In this document: one piece after another, positions 17,387 to 26,015 of the stretch | Layout of the letters: each line of letters starts with the position of its first letter | How positions within the stretch are numbered: the stretch's first letter is position 1 | NCBI RefSeq assembly: GCF_029948125.1 | Contig: NZ_JASAMB010000011.1 | Coordinates: 186,001 to 250,000, forward strand | Direction: 5' to 3' | Length of the DNA: 64,000 nt | Source: Catellatospora sp. KI3 | GTDB taxonomy: Bacteria; Actinomycetota; Actinomycetes; Mycobacteriales; Micromonosporaceae | Program-made: the position numbers and the translations under genes | Notes under the pieces: model-generated | Database searches by the model: none | What the model saw: the letters and a program-made list of their open reading frames with translations, nothing else | What the model was told of the DNA's origin: nothing

Positions 17387-20368
17387 GTGACCATGCTCCG
17401 CACCCTGCCCGAACTCCTGGCCGTCCACGCGGCGGCCCGCCCCGACCACACCGCTCTGCGGCTGGCCGGCGGCACCGGGCAGGGTGCGGAGCTCACCGCG
17501 TCCGAGTGGCTGACGCGGTCGCACGCCACCGGGCACGGGCTGCTCGACCGGGGCGTCCGGCCCGGCGACCGGGTCGCGCTGGTCTTCGACGGCTCCGGGT
17601 GGCTGGACTACGCGGTCGCGTACGCGGCCGTCACCGGCGTCGGCGCGGTGGCCGTGCCGCTGTCGGCGAGCCTGCCCGACGCGCGCCTGCGGGAGCTGTA
17701 CGAGCACGCGGGCGTCACCGCGACCGTCGGCACCGGCGGCTGGAGCCTGTCCGCCCTGGACAGTGGCCGAACCGATCCGCCACCGGTCACCGTCGAACCC
17801 GGACAGCTCGCGCAGATCGTCTACACCTCCGGCACCACCGGCACCCCCAAGGGCGTGGCGGCCGCGCACGGCAACCTCACCCACGGCCTCGACCCGGCCC
17901 GCCCGCCGCTGCGGCACTCCCGCCACGCGCTGCACGCGTTCCCGCTGGGCACCAACGCGGCGCAGACCATGCTGGTCATGGCCATGGTCGCGCACCCGAC
18001 CATGGTGGTGCTGCCCGCCTTCGACGCCGCCGACTACGCCCGCGCCGCCGCCGCCCACCGCGCCGGATCACTGTTCCTGGTGCCCGCGATGGCCACCGGG
18101 CTGCTCGAAGCCGGCGCGTTCGACCACCACGGCCTGGACTTCGTGGAACTCGTCTCGTGCACCGCCGCCGCGCTGCCGCCCGCGGTCGCCAAAGCGCTGG
18201 CCGCGGCCCTGCCCGAGGCCGTCATCGTGAACAACTACACCTCCACCGAGGCCGCGCCCGCGCACACCAGCATGGTCTTCGACCCGGACCGCCCCGCCTC
18301 GGTCGGCCGCCCGGCGGGCGGTGCCGACCTGCGCATCCTCGCCGCCGACGGCGAGCCCGCCGCCCCGGGCGAGACCGGCGAGGTGTGGCTGCGCGCCGGT
18401 GACACCGCCCGCGCCTACCACGGCGACGCCGCCGCGACCGCCGCCACCTTCCGCGACGGCTGGGTGCGTATGGGCGACCTCGGCTACCTCGACCCCGACG
18501 GCTACCTCTACCTCGTCGACCGCGAGTCCGACCTGATCAACGCCGGGGCGTGGCGGGTGTCCACGCTGCGCGTCGAGGCGGCCCTGCACGAGCACCCGCA
18601 GGTCGTCACCGCCGCCGCCCTGGGCCTGCCGCACCCGGTGCTCGGCGCCACCGTGGCCGCCGCCGTCGTGCTGCGCGACCCGGCCGCCGCCCCCGACCTG
18701 CGCGCCTTCCTCGCCGACCGCCTCGCCGCGTACGAGCTGCCGACCCGCATCCTGACCGTGCCCGAGCTGCCCCGCAACGCAAGCGGCAAGGTGCTCAAGG
18801 GCGCGCTGCGGGAACTGTTCGCCCAGCGTCCGGCGCGGGTCGCGCCGCGTACCGAGGCGGAGTCGGCGCTGGCCGGGCTGTGGCGCGAGGTGCTCGGCGC
18901 GGCCGAGGTCGGCGTCGGCGACGACTTCTTCGCCCTGGGCGGCGACTCGATGCGCGCCACCCGGCTGGCCGCCGCCGCCACCGCCCGCCTCGGCGTCGAC
19001 GTGCCCGTCTCGCTGGTCTTCGACCACCCGGTGCTGGCCGCGCAGGCGACCCGGCTGGCCGACCTGGCCCCGTCGCGGCGCGACAGCGCCACCGCGGTCG
19101 ACACGGTCCCGCTCAGCTCCACCCAGGAGAGCATGCTGGCGTGGATGTGGGCCACCGGCGAGCCCCGCGACGTCGGCCCGATCAGCATCGGCATCCGGGT
19201 GCGCGACCAGCTCGACCCCGACCTGCTGGAACGGGCGCTGACCGAGGTGATCGGACGGCACGAGTCGCTGCGTACCGTGTTCGAGCGGGACGTGGCGCGG
19301 GTGCTGGACAGCTGCCCGCCGGTGGTGACCCGGGCGGCGGCGCGCGACGCCGGGCACGCGGGGGAGCTGTGCCGCGAGGACCGGGAAGGCGGCTTCGACA
19401 CCACGCGCGGACCGCTGGTGCGGGCCATGGTCGCCAGCGTCGCCGACGACGACCACGTGCTCGGGCTGGCAGTGCACCACCTGGTGTTCGACGGGGCGTC
19501 GATGGGGGTGCTGCTGCGTGAACTCGGACTGGCCTACTCGGCGCTGCGGACCGGGGCGGGGCTGCCGCCGGTGCCCGCGCTGACGGTGCGGGACTTCGTG
19601 TCGTACACCCGGAATCGCTGGCAGACCACGCTGCCGCACTGGCGGGCGGTCCTCGACGGCGCGCCGGCCAACCTGGTGCCGTTCGCCGGGCGCAGGACCG
19701 CCACCCGGCTGCGCAGCGCGCAGCTCGAATGGGCCCTCGACCCGGCGCTGGTCGACGGGCTCCACCGGGCCGCGGCCGCGCACGGCGCCACCCCGTTCAT
19801 GGTGATCGCCTCCTGCTGGGCGGCGGCGCTGGCCGAGCGCACCGGCACCGACGACATCGTGCTGATGTCGCCCGTGCCCGGCCGCACCCTGCCCGGCAGC
19901 GAGGCGCTGATCGGCTGCCTGAGCCAGTCGCTGCTGCTGCGGGTGGACACCTCCGGCCCGCCGAGCGCCCGTGAGCTGCTGCGCCGCACCCGGGCGGCGG
20001 CGCTGGCGGCGCTGGACCACCAGCACTACCCGTTCGTGGAGTTCTACCGCAGGCACCCCGGCGCGGCCTGGCTGCGGGTGGAGAGCTGGGCCGGGCAGGC
20101 GCACTTCCCGGGGCTGGACTCGGAGGCGTTCGAGCTGCCCCGGGCCCTGGACGCCGACTGGCCCACCCCCGGCGGCGAACCCGACCTGCAGGCCCCCGAG
20201 CTGGCCGTGGTGCAGCACCCCGGCGGCCGCGTCGCGGCGCATCTGCTGTGGAACCATCACACGTTCGACCGGTCCACCATGGACGAACTCGCCGACCGGG
20301 TCACCGCCCTGCTCGCGCGGGCGGTCGGCGAACTCGATCCGCAGTCACCAACGTACGAGGAGCAGTGA
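17387..20368 (+). CDS. NRPS loading/elongation protein, A-T-C
   Basis: 993 residues. Adenylation domain about 1-480 (YTSGTTGTPKG at 146-156, GDLGYLDPDGYLY near 363-375, Lys468 in NASGK). Carrier domain about 485-560 with phosphopantetheine Ser521 in LGGDS. Condensation domain about 570-990 with HHLVFDG at 697-703. The adenylation domain lacks the FDxS motif that supplies the aspartate binding an amino acid's alpha-amine; that stretch reads FPLGTN, as in acyl- or aryl-acid ligases, so it probably loads a carboxylic-acid starter. The GTG start is flush with the esterase stop; an ATG two codons on is possible. Confidence 0.9.
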   Translation: MTMLRTLPELLAVHAAARPDHTALRLAGGTGQGAELTASEWLTRSHATGHGLLDRGVRPGDRVALVFDGSGWLDYAVAYAAVTGVGAVAVPLSASLPDARLRELYEHAGVTATVGTGGWSLSALDSGRTDPPPVTVEPGQLAQIVYTSGTTGTPKGVAAAHGNLTHGLDPARPPLRHSRHALHAFPLGTNAAQTMLVMAMVAHPTMVVLPAFDAADYARAAAAHRAGSLFLVPAMATGLLEAGAFDHHGLDFVELVSCTAAALPPAVAKALAAALPEAVIVNNYTSTEAAPAHTSMVFDPDRPASVGRPAGGADLRILAADGEPAAPGETGEVWLRAGDTARAYHGDAAATAATFRDGWVRMGDLGYLDPDGYLYLVDRESDLINAGAWRVSTLRVEAALHEHPQVVTAAALGLPHPVLGATVAAAVVLRDPAAAPDLRAFLADRLAAYELPTRILTVPELPRNASGKVLKGALRELFAQRPARVAPRTEAESALAGLWREVLGAAEVGVGDDFFALGGDSMRATRLAAAATARLGVDVPVSLVFDHPVLAAQATRLADLAPSRRDSATAVDTVPLSSTQESMLAWMWATGEPRDVGPISIGIRVRDQLDPDLLERALTEVIGRHESLRTVFERDVARVLDSCPPVVTRAAARDAGHAGELCREDREGGFDTTRGPLVRAMVASVADDDHVLGLAVHHLVFDGASMGVLLRELGLAYSALRTGAGLPPVPALTVRDFVSYTRNRWQTTLPHWRAVLDGAPANLVPFAGRRTATRLRSAQLEWALDPALVDGLHRAAAAHGATPFMVIASCWAAALAERTGTDDIVLMSPVPGRTLPGSEALIGCLSQSLLLRVDTSGPPSARELLRRTRAAALAALDHQHYPFVEFYRRHPGAAWLRVESWAGQAHFPGLDSEAFELPRALDADWPTPGGEPDLQAPELAVVQHPGGRVAAHLLWNHHTFDRSTMDELADRVTALLARAVGELDPQSPTYEEQ

Positions 20369-23310
20369 TGAGCACCCCCGCGCAGCACGGCATGTGGTTG
20401 ACCGAACGCCTGGGCCTGGCCGCGACGGCCTACCACATGCCGCTGCCGGTACGGCTGCGCGGACCGCTCGACCTCGACCGCCTGGCCTCGGCGGTCGCGG
20501 CCGTGGCGGCCCGGCAGCCGGTGCTCGGCAGCGCTTTCGTGCAGGACGGCGACCGGGTGCGGCTGGTTCCCGCGAACCGGCCGCCGGTGCTGGCGGTGGT
20601 GCCGCCGCCCGGCGACGTCGAGGCGTTCGTCCGCGAGGCCGCGCTCGCCCCGTTCGACCTGGCCGACGGGCCGCTGGTCAGGTTCAGCCTCGCCCCGCTC
20701 GGGCCGGGCGAGCACCTGCTGCTGATCGTGGCGCACCACCTCGTCTTCGACGGCGAGTCCAAGGAGATCCTGCTCGCCGACCTCGCCGACGCCTACTCCG
20801 GCCGCGCCACGGAGCCGGTTCCGGCCTTCGCCGACCTCGCCGACACCCAGGCCGCCGGCATCGAGCAGCTCGTGGGCCCGGCAGCCGAGCACTGGTCGGC
20901 CGCGTACGCGCCCGCCGGTGAGCCGAGCCTGCCCGGACTGCGCGGCCGGGGCGGCGCCGCGGCCACCCCGGGCACCACCGTCGCCGCCGAGTTGGACGCC
21001 GCCGCGCTGCGTACCGCCGCCGACCGGCTCGGCGCGACCGTGTTCGAGGTGGTGCTGGCCGGGCTGCTCACCCTGCTCGACCGGTACGGCGACCCCGCGC
21101 CGACGGTCAGCGTCGACTTCGGCACCCGCCCCCGCGACGGGCACGGCACCGTCGGCCTGTTCGTCAACGAGCTGCCGCTGGCCGTGCCCGCCACCGGCCC
21201 CGACGACCACGGCACCGCGGCCGACCAGGTGGCCCGGGTGCGCGGGCTGCTGCGTGCGGCGTACCCGCTGCGCGCCGTCCCGCTGTCGCGGGCCGTGTCC
21301 GGGCTCAGCCCCCGCGCCGCGCTCAGCCCCGTGTCGGTCAGCTACCGCCGCCGCACCCGCCCCGAACCCGACTTCGCCGGGCTCACCGCGCGGATCGACT
21401 GGACCGCCCACCACCACGCCGCCCGCAACGCGCTGCACGTGCAGCTGCTCGACGACCCGGCCGCCCCGGCGCTGCCGCTGCTGCTGCACTACGACCCGGC
21501 CCGGCTGGACCGCCGCGACGCCGAGCGCATCGCCGGGCACCTGCGGGCGCTGCTGGACGGCTTCGCCCGTACCCCCGACGCGCCGCGCCACGACCTGGAC
21601 CTGCTCGCCGCCGACGAGCGGGACCGCCTGCTGCACACCTGGAACGACACCGCCCGCGAGCTGGACCTGTCCACCACCCTGACCGACCTGGTCGCCGCGC
21701 AGGTCGCGGCGGTCCCGGACGCGGTCGCGGTGATCGCCGCCGACCGCACCCTCAGCTACGCCCAGCTGTCGGCCGAGGCCGACGCCATCGCCGCCGACCT
21801 GGCCGGGCGCGGCGTCGGCCCCGGGGACCTGGTCGCGGTGTGCCTGCCGCGCACCGCGCACCTGCTGCCCGCGCTGCTCGGCGTGCTGCGCACCGGCGCG
21901 GCCTACCTGCCGCTCGACCCGGAGCACCCGCCCGCCCGCCGGGCCGACCTGCTCGCCGACGCCCGCCCGGCGGCGCTGCTGTCCGCACCGGACGGCGCCG
22001 TCGTGATCAGCGGGCCGGAGCACGAGCCGCGCCGGGTCGACCGCGACCTCTGCTACGTCATCTACACCTCCGGCTCCACCGGCCGGCCCAAGGGCGTGCA
22101 GATCAGCCACGCCAACGTGGTGAACCTGCTGCACGCCCTGCCCGAGGTGGCCCCGACCGGCCCCGGCGACGTGTGGCTGGCCGTCGCCCCGGCCGCGTTC
22201 GACATGTCCGTACCGGAGCTCTGGCTGCCGCTGGCCACAGGCGGCACCACCGTGCTGGCCACCGCCGAGCAGTCCCGCGACGGCGAGCGGCTGCTGGCGC
22301 TGCTGCGCGACCGGCGGGTCACCCACGCGCACCTCACCCCGTCGACGTGGCAGCGCCTGGTCGACGCCGGTTACGACCAGCCGCACGTGACGGCGTTCTC
22401 GGGTGCCGAGGCGCTGCCCGAGCCGGTCGCGGCCGAGGTGCGCAAACGGTCGCTGCGCCTGGTCAACCTGTACGGCCCCACCGAGACCACGGTCTGGTCC
22501 ACCGCCGCCGAGATCGTCGACGGGGCGCCCGTCACCATCGGCCGCCCCCTGGCCAACACCACCGCGTACGTGCTGGACAGCGGGCTGCGCCTGGCGCCCG
22601 AGGGCGTCATCGGCGAGCTGTGCCTCGGCGGCGCCGGGGTGGCCCGGGGCTACCTCGACCGGCCGGAGCTGACCGCGGCCCGCTTCGTCGACACCCCGCT
22701 GGGGCGGCTCTACCGTACCGGCGACCGGGTGCGGCAGCTGCCCGACGGCAGCATCGAGTTCCACGGGCGCACCGACGAGCAGGTGAAGGTGCGCGGGTTC
22801 CGGATCGAGCCGGGCGAGGTCGAGGCGCACCTGCGGGCCCTGCCGGCGGTGACCGACGCGGCGGTGGCCGTGGACGGCGACGCGCTGGTGGCGTACCTGG
22901 TGGGGGATCCGGCGCCGGTGCGGCTGCGCGAGCTGCTGGCCGAGCAGCTGCCCGCACACCTGGTGCCGTCGTCGTTCGTACGCGTCGACGAGCTGCCCCG
23001 CAACGCCAACGGCAAGCTGGACCGGGCCGCGCTGGCCGGGCTGGCCGGCACCGTGCTCACCCCGCAGGCCAGCCCGCGCGCCTTCACCGGCCTGTCCCTG
23101 CAGGTGTACGAGATCTGGCGGGAGGTCCTCGGCCACGGCGAGTTCGGCCCCGACGACGACCTGTTCGACCTCGGCGGGCACTCGCTGACCGTCACGAAGA
23201 TCGCCGCCCGGCTGCGCCAGCGCCTCGGCGTCGACCTGCCGCTGCACGTCTTCTTCGACACCCCGACCATCAGCGGCGTCGTCGCGGCGGCCGGGGACGG
23301 CAAGGGGTGA
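20368..23310 (+). CDS. NRPS module, C-A-T
   Basis: 980 residues. Condensation domain about 1-420 with HHLVFDG at 123-129. Amino-acid adenylation domain about 445-900 with YTSGSTGRPKG, FDMSVPEL, YGPTETT and YRTGD, and the A10 lysine in NANGK. Carrier domain at the C-terminus with Ser939 in LGGHS. Aligned by eye to GrsA, the specificity positions read D-M-P-H-A-S-L-V-W-K, partly like serine codes; the substrate is not assignable with confidence. There is no thioesterase or reductase domain, so release must happen in trans. The ATG overlaps the previous stop by one base with GAGGAG 5 nt upstream. Confidence 0.93.
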   Translation: MSTPAQHGMWLTERLGLAATAYHMPLPVRLRGPLDLDRLASAVAAVAARQPVLGSAFVQDGDRVRLVPANRPPVLAVVPPPGDVEAFVREAALAPFDLADGPLVRFSLAPLGPGEHLLLIVAHHLVFDGESKEILLADLADAYSGRATEPVPAFADLADTQAAGIEQLVGPAAEHWSAAYAPAGEPSLPGLRGRGGAAATPGTTVAAELDAAALRTAADRLGATVFEVVLAGLLTLLDRYGDPAPTVSVDFGTRPRDGHGTVGLFVNELPLAVPATGPDDHGTAADQVARVRGLLRAAYPLRAVPLSRAVSGLSPRAALSPVSVSYRRRTRPEPDFAGLTARIDWTAHHHAARNALHVQLLDDPAAPALPLLLHYDPARLDRRDAERIAGHLRALLDGFARTPDAPRHDLDLLAADERDRLLHTWNDTARELDLSTTLTDLVAAQVAAVPDAVAVIAADRTLSYAQLSAEADAIAADLAGRGVGPGDLVAVCLPRTAHLLPALLGVLRTGAAYLPLDPEHPPARRADLLADARPAALLSAPDGAVVISGPEHEPRRVDRDLCYVIYTSGSTGRPKGVQISHANVVNLLHALPEVAPTGPGDVWLAVAPAAFDMSVPELWLPLATGGTTVLATAEQSRDGERLLALLRDRRVTHAHLTPSTWQRLVDAGYDQPHVTAFSGAEALPEPVAAEVRKRSLRLVNLYGPTETTVWSTAAEIVDGAPVTIGRPLANTTAYVLDSGLRLAPEGVIGELCLGGAGVARGYLDRPELTAARFVDTPLGRLYRTGDRVRQLPDGSIEFHGRTDEQVKVRGFRIEPGEVEAHLRALPAVTDAAVAVDGDALVAYLVGDPAPVRLRELLAEQLPAHLVPSSFVRVDELPRNANGKLDRAALAGLAGTVLTPQASPRAFTGLSLQVYEIWREVLGHGEFGPDDDLFDLGGHSLTVTKIAARLRQRLGVDLPLHVFFDTPTISGVVAAAGDGKG

Positions 23311-23358
23311 CGTCGGTCGATACGCTGTGGGACCCGTCGCCGACCCGGAGGGCTGCGC

Positions 23359-24480
23359 ATGTTGGTCGAGGATGATCCAGATCCCGCGTTTCGGCAGGTC
23401 ACGTTCAGCTGGGCCGGTGACGGCGCGGCGGACGTGTTCGTACGCCTGAACACCGTGTCCTACCAGCACCACCTCGACGGCGACCTCAGCCCGCTGCTGA
23501 TGACCCGCCACGACGACGGCGTATGGCGGCTCACGCTGCGCCTGCCCGCCGACCACCGGGGCACGTACATGTTCTGCCCGTCCCCGGTGCCGCTGGCCGG
23601 GCGGCGGCTGTCCGACGCCGAGTGGCAGGCGCTCAACGCCGCCGCCACCGGCGACCCGGCCCACCCGGACACCCTCGGCCCGCTGCCGTACGACCAGACC
23701 GTCCGTCCGGTGCTCGCACTGCCCGCCGCCCCGCCGCAGCCGTGGCTGGCCCCCCGGCCGGGGGTGCCCACCGGCACGCTCACCGAGCAGCTCCATCACA
23801 GCGTCGAGTTCGGCACCGCCCGCCGCCTCTGGACCTACAGCCCGCCCGGGTATGCCGACCTGGCCGACCTGCCGCTGGTGCTGCTGCTCGACGGCGACGA
23901 CTGGTCGCACTGCGGCCTGCCCGCGATCCTGGACAACCTCATCGCCGAGGGTGCCGTCCCGCCCGCGGTCGTCGTCATGATCGACGCGCTGGACACCGGC
24001 ACCCGCACCGCCGAGATGACCGACCACCCGCGCTACCTGCGGTTCCTGCTGGACGAGGTGGTGCCGTGGGCGAGCGGCCAGTGGCGGGTCACCACCGACC
24101 CGGCCCGCACCGTGGTGGCCGGGCAGAGCTTCGGCGGGCTGATGGCCGCGTACGCCGGGCTGCACGCCCCGCACCGCTTCGGCCTGGTGCTGACCCAGTC
24201 CGGCTCGTTCTGGTGGCCCGACTCCGGCGGCGGTGATCCCGACTTCGCGAACCGCCCGCTGCTTCGCGGCTTCGCCGCCGCCGGCCGGCTGCCGCTGCGG
24301 ATCTACCAGGACGTCGGCCTGATCGAGCAGCCCCGCCTGCTGGGCTCCAACCGCCACCTGCGCGACGTGCTCCTGGCCAAGGGCTACCCGCTCGACTACC
24401 GCGAATACCAGGGCGGACACGACCTCGCCTGCTGGCGCGCGAGCCTCCCCACCGCCCTGATCTCCCTCCTTACCCCCTGA
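23359..24480 (+). CDS. Enterochelin-esterase-like hydrolase
   Basis: 373 residues, no signal peptide. An N-terminal Ig-like domain (about 1-125) of the type found in Fes proteins precedes an esterase-D-like alpha/beta hydrolase. The nucleophile elbow is GQSFGG (Ser257), and the late GGHD supplies the probable catalytic His. Fes enzymes hydrolyse ester-linked siderophores, but no dihydroxybenzoate genes are present here. Its place as last gene of the NRPS operon, 48 bp after an NRPS without a thioesterase, suggests either product release or ester cleavage of the product. GGAGGG lies just upstream of the ATG. Confidence 0.85.
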   Translation: MLVEDDPDPAFRQVTFSWAGDGAADVFVRLNTVSYQHHLDGDLSPLLMTRHDDGVWRLTLRLPADHRGTYMFCPSPVPLAGRRLSDAEWQALNAAATGDPAHPDTLGPLPYDQTVRPVLALPAAPPQPWLAPRPGVPTGTLTEQLHHSVEFGTARRLWTYSPPGYADLADLPLVLLLDGDDWSHCGLPAILDNLIAEGAVPPAVVVMIDALDTGTRTAEMTDHPRYLRFLLDEVVPWASGQWRVTTDPARTVVAGQSFGGLMAAYAGLHAPHRFGLVLTQSGSFWWPDSGGGDPDFANRPLLRGFAAAGRLPLRIYQDVGLIEQPRLLGSNRHLRDVLLAKGYPLDYREYQGGHDLACWRASLPTALISLLTP

Positions 24481-24500
24481 CCCGGCGCCGCGCGCCGGGT
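24480..24500 (+). terminator. Hairpin at the end of the NRPS cluster
   Basis: 8-bp stem (24480-24487 with 24493-24500) that begins on the last base of the esterase stop codon. The larger palindromic repeat follows within 10 nt and may reinforce termination. Confidence 0.55.
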
Positions 24501-24508
24501 GGCTCGGC

Positions 24509-24572
24509 GTGCAGTTTCGGGGAGAGTGCTGGAATCTCGGGCTTGATTCGCACACTTTCCCCGAAACTGCAC
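24509..24572. repeat. 64-bp palindromic repeat, copy 1
   Basis: The terminal inverted repeat GTGCAGTTTCGGGGA (24509-24523) pairs with 24558-24572. Inside it GAATC and GATTC pair again around a short loop, so the whole element can fold into one long hairpin. A second copy lies at 63249-63311. Copy 1 sits between converging genes. Confidence 0.85.
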
Positions 24573-24585
24573 ACACCCACAGCCG

Positions 24586-25239
24586 TCAGGCGGGCACGGG
24601 GACGGCGGGCCGCCGCGTGCGGCGCCGGACGACCCACTCGACCACGGCCACGTTGATCAGCCACCCGGCGGCCATCAGCGCGGCGCGCACGTTGCCGGTC
24701 GGGATGCCCACCAGCACCATCCAGGGCAGATGGGTGAACGCCTGGGTGCCCGCGCCCTGCCCGACGGCGTAGCCGCGCATCATCCACACCCGGTGGGTCG
24801 GGAAGTCGCGCCTGCGGGCCGCGAGCAGGCCCAGCAGGATCGACACGGCCATCAGGCTGCCGAACACGAGCCGGAGCACGCGCACCGGCAGGCCGTCGCC
24901 GGGCGCGTCCGGGTACAGCACCGACATCCACAGCCCGGACAGGGCCGCGGCCAGGCCCAGCGGCACCGCGACCCGTCCGGCGGCCCGGTGCCAGCCGCTG
25001 CGGCGCCGCAGCGCGGGTGCGAACTGGAACGCGCCGAGCAGGCAGAACAGGGTCGCGCTGAAGATGTGGATGAGCACCGGGACCGGCGCGGCGAAGAAGC
25101 GCGCGTTCTCCTGGGTCACCTCGGCGCCGCCGAACAGCTGGGCGAGCCGGGCCCCGCCGCCCGCCGCGGGGATCAGGGTCAGCAGCACCAGCCCGGCCGG
25201 GACCAGCCACGGCCGCCTGCGGTGAGGGGAAGTCGTCAT
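24586..25239 (-). CDS. DUF2306-family membrane protein
   Basis: 217 residues, mostly hydrophobic, with about six membrane-spanning segments. The histidine/arginine loops HRAAGRV and THRVWMMR are typical of DUF2306 proteins, whose function is not established. It follows the two-component genes on the same strand and could share a transcript, although a hairpin lies between. It converges on the NRPS cluster, with the palindromic repeat between the two stop codons. Confidence 0.8.
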   Translation of the reverse strand: MTTSPHRRRPWLVPAGLVLLTLIPAAGGGARLAQLFGGAEVTQENARFFAAPVPVLIHIFSATLFCLLGAFQFAPALRRRSGWHRAAGRVAVPLGLAAALSGLWMSVLYPDAPGDGLPVRVLRLVFGSLMAVSILLGLLAARRRDFPTHRVWMMRGYAVGQGAGTQAFTHLPWMVLVGIPTGNVRAALMAAGWLINVAVVEWVVRRRTRRPAVPVPA

Positions 25240-25253
25240 GCGTCGATCGTCGT

Positions 25254-25293
25254 GGTCCGGGCCGGTCGGCCCATCGGTCCGCGGGCCCGGACC
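25254..25293 (-). terminator. Possible terminator after the response regulator
   Basis: 10-bp perfect inverted repeat (25254-25263 with 25284-25293, 20-nt loop) 54 nt past the response-regulator stop. It lies just before the DUF2306 start, so it could equally be a leader structure of that gene. Confidence 0.4.
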
Positions 25294-25346
25294 GGCGCGC
25301 GCGGGGAGGAGGGAATCGGGCGTACTTTCGGCCGGGGCGCTCGTGA

Positions 25347-26015
25347 TCAGGGGGGCGGCTGGCGTCCGATCCGGCCGGTGTCGTACGCCCAGATCGCGGT
25401 CTCGACCCGGTTGCGGGCCCCGAGCTTGGCCATCAGGCTCGCCACGTGGGTCTTCACCGTGCTGAGGCTGATGTAGAGCTGCGCGCCGATCTCCTGGTTG
25501 GTGCGGCCCCGGGCCAGCGCCGCCAGCACCTGCTCCTCGCGGTCGGTGAGCGGTTCGATCGGCTGCCGCGCGGGCGTGTCCGGGGCGGACCGGGCGAACG
25601 CCCGCAGCAGCCGGGTGGTGACATTCGGGGCGATCAGGGCGTCGCCGACGGCGGCGGCGCGGACCGCCTGGGCCAGCAGCGCCGGACCGGCGTCCTTGAG
25701 CAGGAAGCCGCGTGCTCCGGCGCGCAGCGCGGCGTAGACGTACTCATCCAGGTCGAAGGTGGTGATCACCACGACGGCGGGCCGCAGCGGCAGCGCGTCG
25801 ATGCGCCTGGTCGCCTCGATGCCGTCCATGCCCGGCATGCGGATGTCCAGCAGGCACACGTCGGGGCGCAGCCGCGCCGCCAGCTCCACCGCCTGCGCGC
25901 CGTCGGCGGCCTGCGCCACGACCTCGATGCCGGGCTGCGTGCCGAGGATCATCGCCAGCCCGGCGCGGACGATCTCCTGGTCGTCGGCGACCAGCACCCG
26001 GATCGGGTCGCTCAT
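25347..26015 (-). CDS. NarL/FixJ-family response regulator
   Basis: 222 residues. The receiver domain (about 1-120) has the acidic pair in VADDQE, phospho-acceptor Asp in LLDIRMPG and the switch Lys in FLLKDAG. The C-terminal LuxR-type helix-turn-helix (about 155-215) reads LTDREEQVLAALARGRTNQE. The ATG overlaps the sensor kinase stop by 4 bp (ATGA), so both are made from one message. Targets are unknown; the DUF2306 gene downstream is the nearest candidate. Confidence 0.95.
   Translation of the reverse strand: MSDPIRVLVADDQEIVRAGLAMILGTQPGIEVVAQAADGAQAVELAARLRPDVCLLDIRMPGMDGIEATRRIDALPLRPAVVVITTFDLDEYVYAALRAGARGFLLKDAGPALLAQAVRAAAVGDALIAPNVTTRLLRAFARSAPDTPARQPIEPLTDREEQVLAALARGRTNQEIGAQLYISLSTVKTHVASLMAKLGARNRVETAIWAYDTGRIGRQPPP

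Noticed and set aside
23359-24480. Reading the NRPS locus as a catechol siderophore cluster because of the Fes-like gene
   Set aside because: No isochorismate, dihydroxybenzoate or ferric-siderophore uptake genes are present, and a P450 and glycosyltransferases are not expected there.
20257-24576. A 1439-codon open frame on the minus strand across the NRPS genes
   Set aside because: It is antisense to clear NRPS domains. Long antisense frames arise from third-position GC bias, and its product is low-complexity Gly/Gln/Arg/His sequence without domains.
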